Below are positions 52,777-61,971 of a DNA stretch of 64,000 nucleotides, piece by piece. Position 1 is the stretch's first letter, and each line of letters begins with the position of its first letter. The position numbers and the translations under genes are program-made. The stretch comes from AP-15 sp963814865 (lineage in GTDB: Bacteria; Pseudomonadota; Alphaproteobacteria; ATCC43930; CGMCC-115725), in contig CAWFEN010000003.1 of assembly GCA_963814865.1 (NCBI GenBank), positions 62,001 to 126,000 of the forward strand, read 5' to 3'. The notes beneath the pieces were generated by a model that was given only the letters and a program-made list of their open reading frames with translations, was not told the origin of the DNA and did no database searches.

Positions 52777-53781
52777 GTGCCCGTCCGGCGCCATCGCCGG
52801 ATCGGGCTGTTGGGCGGCTCGTTCAACCCGGCCCATGGCGGCCATGTGCATCTGAGCCTGCTCGCGTTCAAGCACCTCGACCTCGACGAGGTGTGGTGGC
52901 TGGTCTCGCCGCAGAACCCGCTGAAGCCTGTTGCCGGCATGGTGCCGTTCGCGCTCCGGCTGGAGCAGGCGCGGCGGGTCGCCGCCGGGCACAGACGCAT
53001 CGCCGTCAGCGATTTCGAAAGCGGGCTGCGCTCGCGCTATACCGCCGACACGGTAGAGGCGCTGCGCCGCCGCTTTCCGCGGCTCGATTTCGTATGGCTG
53101 ATGGGCGGCGACAACCTCGTCCAGATCCGCCGATGGGATCGCTGGACAACGATCTTTCGCACCGTCCCGATCGCGGTCTTCGACCGCCCTTCCTTTTCGC
53201 TGCGGGCGCTGGCCGGGTTGCCGGCGAAGCGCTTCGCGCGCCGGCGAGCGCCGGTTTCGGCGGCACGCCGGCTGGCCGCGGCCGAGCCCCCGGCCTGGGC
53301 GTTTTTTCATACCCGGCTCGACCCGACCTCGGCGACCCTGATTCGCTCGGAGCGGAACGAAACCCTGTCCCGGACCTTGACGGAAGCGAGGACCAGATTG
53401 TCGACGATCGCCACCTTGACCCCGCGCCGGCGGCCGGCCATGCCGCAGCCGCTGCTCGATCTCGTTCTGAGGACGCTCGAAGACGGCAAGGCCGAGGACA
53501 TCGTGACCATCGAGCTCGCCGGCAAGACGACGATCGCCGACCAGATGGTCGTCGCCAGCGGCCGCTCGATCCGGCAGGTGGTGGCGTTGACCGAGCATCT
53601 CGAAGAGGCGCTGGCGCGGCGCGCGCGGATCTCGATCGAGGGCAAGGCGCAAGGCGATTGGGTCCTGATCGACGCCGGCGATGTGATCATTCACCTGTTC
53701 CGGCCCGAGATCCGCGCCTATTACAATCTCGAAAAGATGTGGGGCGCCGATTTCCCCGATGCCGAAGCGGCGCGGCAATAG
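52777..53781 (+). CDS. nadD: Nicotinate-nucleotide adenylyltransferase fused in frame to RsfS
   Basis: From a GTG at 52777 the frame reads RIGLLGGSFNPAHGGHVHLS (the nucleotidyltransferase GxFxPxHxGH motif), LDEVWWLVSPQNPLK, FVWLMGGDNLVQIRRWDRW and HTRLDPTSATLIRSE, the usual NadD end at about residue 190. No stop follows. The frame continues through a 25-residue linker into a complete RsfS domain and stops at 53781 after 334 residues. NadD makes nicotinic acid adenine dinucleotide. In most relatives these are two separate genes. Either this is a real fusion, or RsfS is also started internally at 53441, or a base error removed the stop. Confidence 0.9.
   Translation: MPVRRHRRIGLLGGSFNPAHGGHVHLSLLAFKHLDLDEVWWLVSPQNPLKPVAGMVPFALRLEQARRVAAGHRRIAVSDFESGLRSRYTADTVEALRRRFPRLDFVWLMGGDNLVQIRRWDRWTTIFRTVPIAVFDRPSFSLRALAGLPAKRFARRRAPVSAARRLAAAEPPAWAFFHTRLDPTSATLIRSERNETLSRTLTEARTRLSTIATLTPRRRPAMPQPLLDLVLRTLEDGKAEDIVTIELAGKTTIADQMVVASGRSIRQVVALTEHLEEALARRARISIEGKAQGDWVLIDAGDVIIHLFRPEIRAYYNLEKMWGADFPDAEAARQ
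53441..53781 (+). CDS. rsfS: Ribosome silencing factor RsfS (internal domain of the nadD frame)
   Basis: This 113-residue domain starts MPQPLLDLVLRTLEDGKAEDIVTIELAGK and continues with IADQMVVASGRSIRQVVALTEHLEEAL, GDWVLIDAGDVIIHLF and RPEIRAYYNLEKMWGAD, the signature of RsfS/YbeB/Iojap. It binds uL14 on the large subunit and blocks subunit joining during starvation. The ATG at 53441 has no Shine-Dalgarno, consistent with translation as part of the NadD fusion. Gene order nadD-rsfS-rlmH is conserved in Alphaproteobacteria. Confidence 0.92.
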
Positions 53782-53796
53782 CAGGGGACGCGGTCG

Positions 53797-54255
53797 ATCC
53801 GGTTCCGCATTCTTGCGATCGGCAGGCTGCGCCGCGGGCCGCTCGAGGAATTGCAGGCGCTCTATGCCGCGCGGATTGTGCCGCCGCCGGTAATCCTCGA
53901 GCTTGAGGTGCGGCAGCGCCTGCCGGCGGCGGTCATGAAGGCGCGCGAGGCCGAATTGATCCTTGCCGCGCTGCCGCAAAGCGCCCGCCTTGTCGCCCTC
54001 GACGAGCACGGCGCGGCGTGGTCGAGCCGGGACTTTGCCGACCGCCTCGCCCGTTGGCGCGACGAAAGTGTGGCCGAAGCCGCTTTCGCGATCGGCGGCG
54101 CCGAGGGCCTCGACGCTGCCATCCTCGATCGCGCTCATCTGGTGCTGTCGCTCGGTCCGATGACTTGGCCGCATCTTCTCGTCCGCGGCATGCTGCTCGA
54201 ACAGCTCTATCGCGCCCAGCAGATCCTCGCCGGCCACCCCTATCACCGCGAATGA
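53797..54255 (+). CDS. rlmH: Ribosomal RNA large subunit methyltransferase H, no canonical start
   Basis: The frame reads RFRILAIGRLRRGPLEELQALYAARI and ends with LVALDEHGAAWSSRDFADRL, FAIGGAEGLDAAILDRAHLVLSLGPMTWPHLLVRGMLLEQLYRAQQILAGHPYHRE. This is the complete RlmH SPOUT methyltransferase, which methylates pseudouridine 1915 of 23S rRNA. No ATG, GTG or TTG precedes the conserved N-terminus. The codon in the right place is ATC at 53797, 10 bases after AGGGGA, giving 152 residues, close to the family length. A TTG at 53851 would remove the first strand. A non-canonical start or a base error is implied. Confidence 0.88.
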   Translation: MRFRILAIGRLRRGPLEELQALYAARIVPPPVILELEVRQRLPAAVMKAREAELILAALPQSARLVALDEHGAAWSSRDFADRLARWRDESVAEAAFAIGGAEGLDAAILDRAHLVLSLGPMTWPHLLVRGMLLEQLYRAQQILAGHPYHRE

Positions 54256-54421
54256 CCTTGACGGCCGGATGGCCGGCATCCGAGCGCATGACACGATCCC
54301 GCACCGCGTGCTTGCACCGGTTGATTTGCTGTCGCATCGTGGCGCGGATTCAGTACCATAGCGCTCGCGACGGGCTCCGGGGGACGTGGGCGGAGTGTCG
54401 CCGAATGGAGTTCGACGCGGC

Positions 54422-55501
54422 ATGATCACGGCCGGATCCCCGGATGGGGCGGGCGTCACCCCGCAGCAGGTAACCGCGCCGCTGACCCCCGCCGCGATCT
54501 TTCTGGTCGTGACGGTGAACCCCGGCGCCGAAAACGCCGCTGCCGTGCGGTCGCTTTGCGGAGACCTCGCGGCGCTCCAGCGCGCGGTCGGATTTCGCGA
54601 TCCGGAACGAGGTCTGTCCTGCATCACCGGGGTCGGCTCCGAGGTTTGGGATCGGCTCTTCGGGCCGCCGCGGCCGGCCGAGCTGCACAAGTTACGTGAA
54701 ATCCGCGCCGGACCGCGCCTCGCCCCGTCGACGCCGGGCGACCTGCTCTTCCACATTCGCGCGGCGCGCATGGATCTGTGCTTCGAGCTGGCGGCGCAGA
54801 TCATGGCGCGACTGGGCGACGCGGTTTCGCCTTCTGACGAGGTCCACGGCTTTACCTATTTCGACCAGCGCGATCTGCTGGGGTTTGTCGACGGCACCGA
54901 AAATCCCACCGGACAGGAAGCGGTCGACGCCACCCTGATCGGCGCGGAGGACGCCGCCTTCATCGGCGGCAGCTATGTGATCGTTCAGAAATATCTGCAC
55001 GACCTGGCCGGCTGGAACGCGCTGCCGACCGAGGCGCAGGAACGCATCATCGGCCGCACCAAGCTGTCCGACATCGAGCTCGATGACGCGATCAGGCCGA
55101 GCTCGGCGCACAATGCGCTGACCACCATCGTCGAGGACGGGAAAGAAATCAAAATCCTGCGGGTCAACATGGCCTTCGGCCAGCCCGGGCAGGGCGATTT
55201 CGGTACCTATTTCATCGGCTACAGCCGTTCGCCGCGGACCATCGAGCAGATGCTGGCGAACATGTTCGTCGGCCGCCCGCCCGGCAATTACGACCGGATC
55301 CTGGATTTCAGCCGCGCCGTCACCGGCAATTTGTTCTTTGTGCCGACGGCGACATTTCTCGACAACGTGCCGGCGGACGCGCCTGCGGCGGAGCCGCCGA
55401 TCACTGCGCCGTCCACGGACGCTTCGACGCAACCCAATCCGCCGGCGCCGGATGGCTCGCTCGGCATCGGTTCTCTCAAAGGAAATCCCCGGCATGAATA
55501 A
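54422..55501 (+). CDS. DyP-type peroxidase with an encapsulin-targeting tail
   Basis: This 359-residue dye-decolourising peroxidase shows the GxxDG motif (GFVDGTENPTG, D157 catalytic) and FIGGSYVIVQKYLHDL. It also has the heme-ligand region SSAHNALT with its histidine, FGTYFIGYSRSPRTIEQMLANMFVG, and an N-terminal ferredoxin-like domain. After a proline/alanine-rich linker the C-terminus reads DGSLGIGSLKG, matching the encapsulin cargo-loading peptide pattern. The shell gene begins eight bases before this stop. The enzyme should be packed into the encapsulin shell, oxidising organic substrates or protecting against peroxide. The start is uncertain (a longer GTG start exists). Confidence 0.93.
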   Translation: MITAGSPDGAGVTPQQVTAPLTPAAIFLVVTVNPGAENAAAVRSLCGDLAALQRAVGFRDPERGLSCITGVGSEVWDRLFGPPRPAELHKLREIRAGPRLAPSTPGDLLFHIRAARMDLCFELAAQIMARLGDAVSPSDEVHGFTYFDQRDLLGFVDGTENPTGQEAVDATLIGAEDAAFIGGSYVIVQKYLHDLAGWNALPTEAQERIIGRTKLSDIELDDAIRPSSAHNALTTIVEDGKEIKILRVNMAFGQPGQGDFGTYFIGYSRSPRTIEQMLANMFVGRPPGNYDRILDFSRAVTGNLFFVPTATFLDNVPADAPAAEPPITAPSTDASTQPNPPAPDGSLGIGSLKGNPRHE

Positions 55502-56303
55502 CCTGCACCGCGAACTGGCTCCGATCTCTGATGCGGCGTGGGCCCAGATCGAGGAGGAGGCCTCCCGAACATTGAAGCGCTACCTCGCCGGGCGGCGTGT
55601 CGCCGATGTCCAGGGGCCGGGCGGCACCGCGGTTTCCGCGGTCGGCACCGGCCATCTGCGCAACATCGCGGCGCCGGCGGAGGGCATTCTGGCCCGGCAG
55701 CGCGAGGTCAAGGCGCTCGTGGAATTGCGTGTGCCGTTCGAGCTCGATCGTCAGATGATCGACGATGTGGAGCGCGGTGCCAATGATTCGGACTGGCAGC
55801 CGGCAAAAGACGCCGCACGTCAAATCGCCTTTGCCGAGGACCGCGCGATCTTCGACGGCTATGCCGCGGGCGCTATCGAAGGCATCCGTCAGGGCACCAG
55901 CAATCCGATCGCGACCCTGCCTGCCGATGTGCGCAATTACCCCGACGCCATTGCCCATGCCTTGAGCCAGCTGCGGCTGGTCGGCGTCAACGGCCCCTAT
56001 TCGGTGCTGCTCGGCGCCGAGGAATACACCGCCGTCGCCGAGGCCAGGGACTATGGCTACCCGGTGCTCGAGCATTTGCGGCGCCTCGTCGAGGGCGAGA
56101 TCATCTGGGCTCCGGCCATTGCCGGCGCCTTTGTGCTGACCACCCGCGGCGGCGATTTCGATCTGCATATCGGCCAGGATTTTTCGATCGGCTATTCGAG
56201 CCACAGCGATGCCGCCGTCCGCCTCTATCTGCAGGAGACGTTCACTTTCCTGCTGCTGACCACCGAGGCCGCCGTGGCATTGGCGCCGGCGGCCAAGGCA
56301 TAG
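55494..56303 (+). CDS. Encapsulin nanocompartment shell protein (family 1)
   Basis: The 269-residue protein has the HK97-like encapsulin fold: MNNLHRELAPISDAAWAQIEEEASRTLKRYLAGRR, REVKALVELRVPFELDRQMIDDVERGA, EDRAIFDGY, YSVLLGAEEYTAVAEARDYGYPVLEHLRRLVEGEIIWAPAIAGAFVLTTRGGDFDLHIGQDFSIGY and a C-terminal strand (FTFLLLTTEAAVAL). Sixty copies would form a T=1 shell. It overlaps the DyP gene by eight bases, a classic cargo-shell pair. AAAGGAAA precedes the ATG. The pair interrupts the usual rlmH-gpmI neighbourhood. Confidence 0.96.
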   Translation: MNNLHRELAPISDAAWAQIEEEASRTLKRYLAGRRVADVQGPGGTAVSAVGTGHLRNIAAPAEGILARQREVKALVELRVPFELDRQMIDDVERGANDSDWQPAKDAARQIAFAEDRAIFDGYAAGAIEGIRQGTSNPIATLPADVRNYPDAIAHALSQLRLVGVNGPYSVLLGAEEYTAVAEARDYGYPVLEHLRRLVEGEIIWAPAIAGAFVLTTRGGDFDLHIGQDFSIGYSSHSDAAVRLYLQETFTFLLLTTEAAVALAPAAKA

Positions 56304-56376
56304 CACCCGGAACGGCGTCCCCACGGCTTCAGTTTCGCGTGTATCGAATATCCGCATCGGCCGAGGTTGATCGACC

Positions 56377-57942
<1,566 letters not shown>

Positions 57943-58093
57943 ACGCGCTGCCGCTCGCGGCTTGATCAGCGGGCCGGGTGCCGGGTATCATGCGGGTCCC
58001 GTCCGAGCCGGCCGGCTGGAGCGTCAGCGGACGGACGGAGCGGATTTTGGTTGCCTCGGCGCGGCGGGTCGACGCCCGGCATAGGGTGCAAAA

Positions 58094-59392
58094 ATGAAGC
58101 GTCTGGGTTTGCTTGCCGCTGCCGCCGCGATACTGGCGATCTTTTCGCTGCGCCAGGATGTCGGCGCGGCGACCCCGAACTCGACCGAGACCTATACGGG
58201 GCTCAACCTGTTCGGCGAAGTGTTCGAGCTGGTCCGCGCCGATTACGTCGCCAAGGTCAGCGATGATGCGTTGATCGAATCGGCGATAAACGGGATGCTG
58301 ACCTCGCTCGATCCGCACTCGAACTATATGAACGCAAAGAACTTCAACGACATGAAGGTTCAGACCCGCGGCGAGTTCGGCGGGCTCGGGATCGAGGTGT
58401 CGATGGATAACGGCCTCGTCAAGGTGGTGTCGCCGATCGACGACACGCCTGCTGCGCATGCCGGGTTGAAGCCGGGCGATCTGATCACCCAGCTCGACGG
58501 CAAGCCGGTGCAGGGGATGACCCTTCCCGAGGCGGTCGAAAAGATGCGCGGGCCGGTCAACAGCGACATCAAGCTGACGATCCGGCGCGCCGGGCGCGAC
58601 CCGTTCGACGTCAAATTGACCCGGGCGACGATCAAGATCCAGTCCGTCCGCTCGCATCTCGTCGGCGACGATATCGGCTATATCCGCATCACCAGCTTCA
58701 CCGAGCAGACCGATGTCGGGCTCGAGAACGCGATGAAGAGCCTCAAGCAGCAGGCCGGCGGCAAATTGCGCGGGGTGATCCTCGACCTGCGCAACAATCC
58801 TGGCGGCCTGCTCGATCAGGCAGTCGCCGTCTCGGATGCGTTTCTCGACCAAGGCGAGATCGTCTCGACCCGCGGCCGGCGCGCCGACGACGCCCAGCGT
58901 TATGACGCGCGTCCCGGCGACATCGCCGCCGGCCTGCCGCTCGCCGTGCTGATCAATGGCGGCTCCGCCTCGGCCAGCGAGATCGTCGCGGGCGCCCTGC
59001 AGGACCACCACCGGGCGATCCTGCTGGGCACGCGGTCGTTCGGCAAGGGATCGGTGCAGACCATCATCCCGCTGCCCGGCCATGGCGCGATGCGGCTGAC
59101 CACCGCGCGCTACTACACCCCCTCGGGACGGTCGATCCAGGCGAAGGGGATCGAGCCCGACATCGTCGTCGAGGCCGCCAAGATCGAGACCCCGCCCGGC
59201 AAGGGCGAGGCCAAGGCCGCCGCCGCGTCGAATGGGAAGAAAGACGGAACCCCGGACGACGCCGTCGACAGCGACGCCGAAGAGAGTTCGGTCGATCCGT
59301 CGCTGATGGGCACGCCGGCGGATTATCAGCTCACCCGCGCGGTCGACATGCTGCGCGGCATGGCGTTGTTCGCCGGGCATATGGCCAACTGA
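58094..59392 (+). CDS. ctpA: S41-family carboxy-terminal processing peptidase
   Basis: The 432-residue protein has a signal (LGLLAAAAAILAIFSLR), a PDZ domain (FGGLGIEVSMDNGLVKVVSPIDDTPAAHAGLKPGDLITQLDG) and the S41 protease core. The core includes GDDIGYIRITSFTEQT, GVILDLRNNPGGLLDQAVAVSD, the catalytic serine in VLINGGSASASEIVAGALQDH and the lysine region GTRSFGKGSVQT. The tail is acidic and disordered (DAVDSDAEESSVDPS) and ends in a helix. It cleaves periplasmic proteins or murein hydrolases at their C-termini. The envC gene that usually sits between gpmI and ctpA is missing. Confidence 0.96.
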   Translation: MKRLGLLAAAAAILAIFSLRQDVGAATPNSTETYTGLNLFGEVFELVRADYVAKVSDDALIESAINGMLTSLDPHSNYMNAKNFNDMKVQTRGEFGGLGIEVSMDNGLVKVVSPIDDTPAAHAGLKPGDLITQLDGKPVQGMTLPEAVEKMRGPVNSDIKLTIRRAGRDPFDVKLTRATIKIQSVRSHLVGDDIGYIRITSFTEQTDVGLENAMKSLKQQAGGKLRGVILDLRNNPGGLLDQAVAVSDAFLDQGEIVSTRGRRADDAQRYDARPGDIAAGLPLAVLINGGSASASEIVAGALQDHHRAILLGTRSFGKGSVQTIIPLPGHGAMRLTTARYYTPSGRSIQAKGIEPDIVVEAAKIETPPGKGEAKAAAASNGKKDGTPDDAVDSDAEESSVDPSLMGTPADYQLTRAVDMLRGMALFAGHMAN

Positions 59393-59426
59393 CGCCGCCA
59401 CCAACTGACGCCGCCACCAACTGAGC
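59385..59426 (+). repeat. 16-bp tandem repeat over the ctpA stop codon
   Basis: CCAACTGACGCCGCCA is repeated at 59385-59400 and 59401-59416, with a partial third copy to 59426. The first copy contains the ctpA stop codon, so each unit supplies a further in-frame or out-of-frame TGA. It occupies the gap between the convergent ctpA and ribokinase genes. Confidence 0.8.
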
Positions 59427-59456
59427 CGGGGCCGGGTCGGGTGCCGGCCGGCAGCG

Positions 59457-60338
59457 TCAGAACAGGGGCAGCCGGGCGATCGCCCGGTCGATCGCGGCCT
59501 TGTCGGGCATCGCGCTCTGTGCGCCGCGGGCGAGACAGGCGAGACCGGCGGCGGCGCTCGCCCGCCGCAGTGCGGTTGCCAGCGTCGTGCCCAGCTCGAG
59601 CGCGGCGGCGAGCACCCCGACGAATGTGTCGCCGGCGCCGGTCGTATCGACAGGCTCGATCGGCAATGCCGGCGCCCTGAGCCTCGTGCCGTCGGTGAGA
59701 TATGCCGTCGCCCCGGCGGCGCCCTGCGTGACCACAAGCCCGAGCCGCAATGCCCGTGCGACCCCCGCCGGGTCCGGCCCGTGCGAGGCCGCCTCGCCTT
59801 CGTTGGCGACCAGCAGATCGATCTGCGGCAGCAGCGCGGGATCGAGCGGCAGCGCGGGTGCCAGGTTCAGCACGATGCGCCCGCCGCGCGCCCGCACCCG
59901 TTTGATCATCGCCGCGGTTTCGCCGGTCGGGACCTCCATCTGCGTTACCAGGATCGTGCCGGGGCCGAGCAGGTCGTCAGGGATTTGGTCCGACCGCGCG
60001 GCTGCGTTGGCGCCGGGCGCGACCGCGATCAGATTCTCGCCCTGCTGCGATACCATGATCGCGGCACAGCCGGTCGGCTGCTCGACCGCCCGCACCAGGT
60101 GCGTATCGACCCCGGCCTGCACCAGCGGGGCGAGCGCGATGCCGGCGAACAGATCGGCGCCGACGGCACCGGCCAGCACGGTTTCGCACCCGGCCCGACA
60201 TGCCGCCAGCGCCTGGTTGGCGCCCTTGCCGCCGGGGAGCAGCGCGTAATCGCCGCCCGGCACGGTCTCGCCCGGCTCCGGCAGATGCGGGACCGGCACG
60301 ATCAGATCGACATTGATCGAGCCAAAGACCAGGATCAT
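59457..60338 (-). CDS. rbsK: Ribokinase (PfkB-family carbohydrate kinase)
   Basis: This 293-residue enzyme phosphorylates ribose to ribose-5-phosphate. The PfkB pattern is full length: MILVFGSINVDLIVPVPHLPEPGETV, LLPGGKGANQALAACRAG (the first PfkB box), GCAAIMVSQQGENLIAVAPGAN, GLVVTQGAAGATAYL and the anion-hole/catalytic box PVDTTGAGDTFVGVLAAALE. Other nucleoside kinases of the family cannot be excluded. GGAAGG lies nine bases before the ATG. It converges on ctpA. Confidence 0.93.
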   Translation of the reverse strand: MILVFGSINVDLIVPVPHLPEPGETVPGGDYALLPGGKGANQALAACRAGCETVLAGAVGADLFAGIALAPLVQAGVDTHLVRAVEQPTGCAAIMVSQQGENLIAVAPGANAAARSDQIPDDLLGPGTILVTQMEVPTGETAAMIKRVRARGGRIVLNLAPALPLDPALLPQIDLLVANEGEAASHGPDPAGVARALRLGLVVTQGAAGATAYLTDGTRLRAPALPIEPVDTTGAGDTFVGVLAAALELGTTLATALRRASAAAGLACLARGAQSAMPDKAAIDRAIARLPLF

Positions 60339-60499
60339 CGGAAACGACCTTCCGCTGAAACAGCTGAACGCGCATTATCGCCCGCAGCAAGCAATCGGCG
60401 GGAACTGGTTTTCGCGGGAATGATGAATATCCCGTCGAAACAGCAAGACTCCCTGGACCGTACTCTGACCTGGACACCGAGCCGGCGAGAGAGGGAACG

Positions 60500-61291
60500 A
60501 TGAGAGAAAATCGCGTAAAGCGCATCCTGCACGAGGGCGGCCTCGCCCTGGGAACCCATGTCGGCGGCATCCCCGATCCGCAAATCGTCGAGATCATCGG
60601 GCTCGCCGGGTTCGACGCCGCCTTTATCGACATGGAGCATACGAGCTTCGACCTGCATGACGTGCAGGCGATGGTCATGGCGGCCGAGCATGTCGGGATC
60701 ACGCCGATCGTGCGCACGCCGGGTTTCGACCCGGCCTTTATCCTGCGCCTGCTCGACATGGGCGTGCAGGGCATCCAGGTGCCGCATGTCGGCAGCGCCG
60801 AGATGGCGCGCGCCGCGGTGCAGGCGGTGCGCTATCCGCCGCAGGGCGAGCGCGGCATGGCGGCCGGCAGCCGCGCCGCCGAATACGGCCGGATCCCGCT
60901 GGTCGAGCATATGGCGCAGTCCAACCGCGAGATCCTGCTCGCCTGCATGATCGAGGACATGGCGGCGGTCGAGCGGATCGAGGAGATCGCCGCCGTCGAG
61001 GGCGTCGACCTGCTGGCGGTCGGCCCGTCGGATTTGTCGCGCTCGCTCGGCGTCAGCGGGCACCCCGACCATCCGCGGCTGGTGGCGGCGATCGACCGGG
61101 TGCGCGCCGCGGCGAAAAATAGCGCCGGCGCCCGGCTGGCCCTGCCGCTCGACCATGCCGCCTTTCCGCGCAATGCTGCGCAGCTCAAGGAGCTCGGCGC
61201 CGGCTACACCAACTGCGCCCCGACCCCCGAGGCGCGGCTGCTGAAATCGCTGCGCGAGCAGGCCGCCCAAGCCCGCAAGCTGCTCGGCTAG
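60500..61291 (+). CDS. HpcH/HpaI-family aldolase
   Basis: This 263-residue class II aldolase has the typical TIM-barrel text: GTHVGGIPDPQIVEIIGLAGFDAAFIDMEHTSFDL, GVQGIQVPHVGSAEMARAAVQAVRYPPQGERGMAAGSRA, LACMIEDMAAVERIEEIAAVEGVDLLAVGPSDLSRSLGV. The metal ligands are the glutamate in CMIED and the aspartate of GPSDLS. Members cleave 4-hydroxy-2-oxoacids such as hydroxyketo-heptanedioate. The exact substrate is unknown. AGAGGGAACG precedes the ATG. It diverges from rbsK. Confidence 0.94.
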   Translation: MRENRVKRILHEGGLALGTHVGGIPDPQIVEIIGLAGFDAAFIDMEHTSFDLHDVQAMVMAAEHVGITPIVRTPGFDPAFILRLLDMGVQGIQVPHVGSAEMARAAVQAVRYPPQGERGMAAGSRAAEYGRIPLVEHMAQSNREILLACMIEDMAAVERIEEIAAVEGVDLLAVGPSDLSRSLGVSGHPDHPRLVAAIDRVRAAAKNSAGARLALPLDHAAFPRNAAQLKELGAGYTNCAPTPEARLLKSLREQAAQARKLLG

Positions 61292-61409
61292 GGCCGCCGT
61301 CCCGCGCGCGTCATCGATGGCGCGGCGTCCTCTTGACGGTCACGCGGGAGAAAGCCTACACAGCTTAAGCTGCGCTGGTGGCAAGTGCAGGCATTTAGGG
61401 AGATCGCAG

Positions 61410-61892
61410 ATGGCTCGCATCAGGCATATCGCACTTGTGACTGATGATCCCGCGAAGACCGCGGAATTCTACAAGCAACATTTCGGCCTGACCGAGCTGT
61501 ATCGCCGGCCCGGCGACACCGGCGAAAAGGGCGTCTGGCTCAGCGACGGCTACATTTACTTCGCCATTCTGAAACATGGCGAGCCCGGCGCGCCCAAGCT
61601 CGGCCCGGGACAAACCTCCGACATTCGCGGGATTCACCACATCGGCTTCTACGTGGACGATGAGCAGGCAACGGCCAAGACCCTGCGAGAGGCGGATTAT
61701 GCGCCGGTCCCGATCCCGAAATACGAGAGGTCCGAGGGGGCCGAGACGACCCCGATGGGCGACGCCGCCAATCTGAAGTATTTGGGTCCCGACGAGGTCC
61801 AGATCGACATCCGCAGCCGCGGCTGGAACGAAGCGATCAGCTTTGCCATGCAGCGCTATGAGCTGACCCCGGCGAAAGAAGAAGCCAAATAA
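61410..61892 (+). CDS. VOC family protein
   Basis: The protein has 160 residues with the VOC fold: MARIRHIALVTDDPAKTAEFYKQHFGLTELYR, GIHHIGFYVDDEQATAKTLREADY and YLGPDEVQIDIRSRGWNEAI. The histidine and glutamate positions of the metal site are at H-x-x-x-V-T-D and in the E-V-Q-I-D strand. The substrate is unknown; relatives include catechol dioxygenase-like and methylmalonyl-CoA epimerase-like proteins. AGGGAGAT precedes the ATG at 61410, which is better than the upstream start. The gene follows the HpcH aldolase by about 120 bp. Confidence 0.92.
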   Translation: MARIRHIALVTDDPAKTAEFYKQHFGLTELYRRPGDTGEKGVWLSDGYIYFAILKHGEPGAPKLGPGQTSDIRGIHHIGFYVDDEQATAKTLREADYAPVPIPKYERSEGAETTPMGDAANLKYLGPDEVQIDIRSRGWNEAISFAMQRYELTPAKEEAK

Positions 61893-61971
61893 TCGGCAGA
61901 CCGCGTTCCGGCGGGCGCCCGCATCGCCCGCCGGATCGCGGCATCACCGTATCGCGTCCGGGAGGCCTGAC

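Noticed and set aside
52714..54804. A 696-codon open frame on the minus strand across nadD, rsfS and rlmH
   Set aside because: It is antisense to four well-supported genes and its translation is arginine/histidine-rich low complexity, a shadow typical of GC-rich coding DNA.
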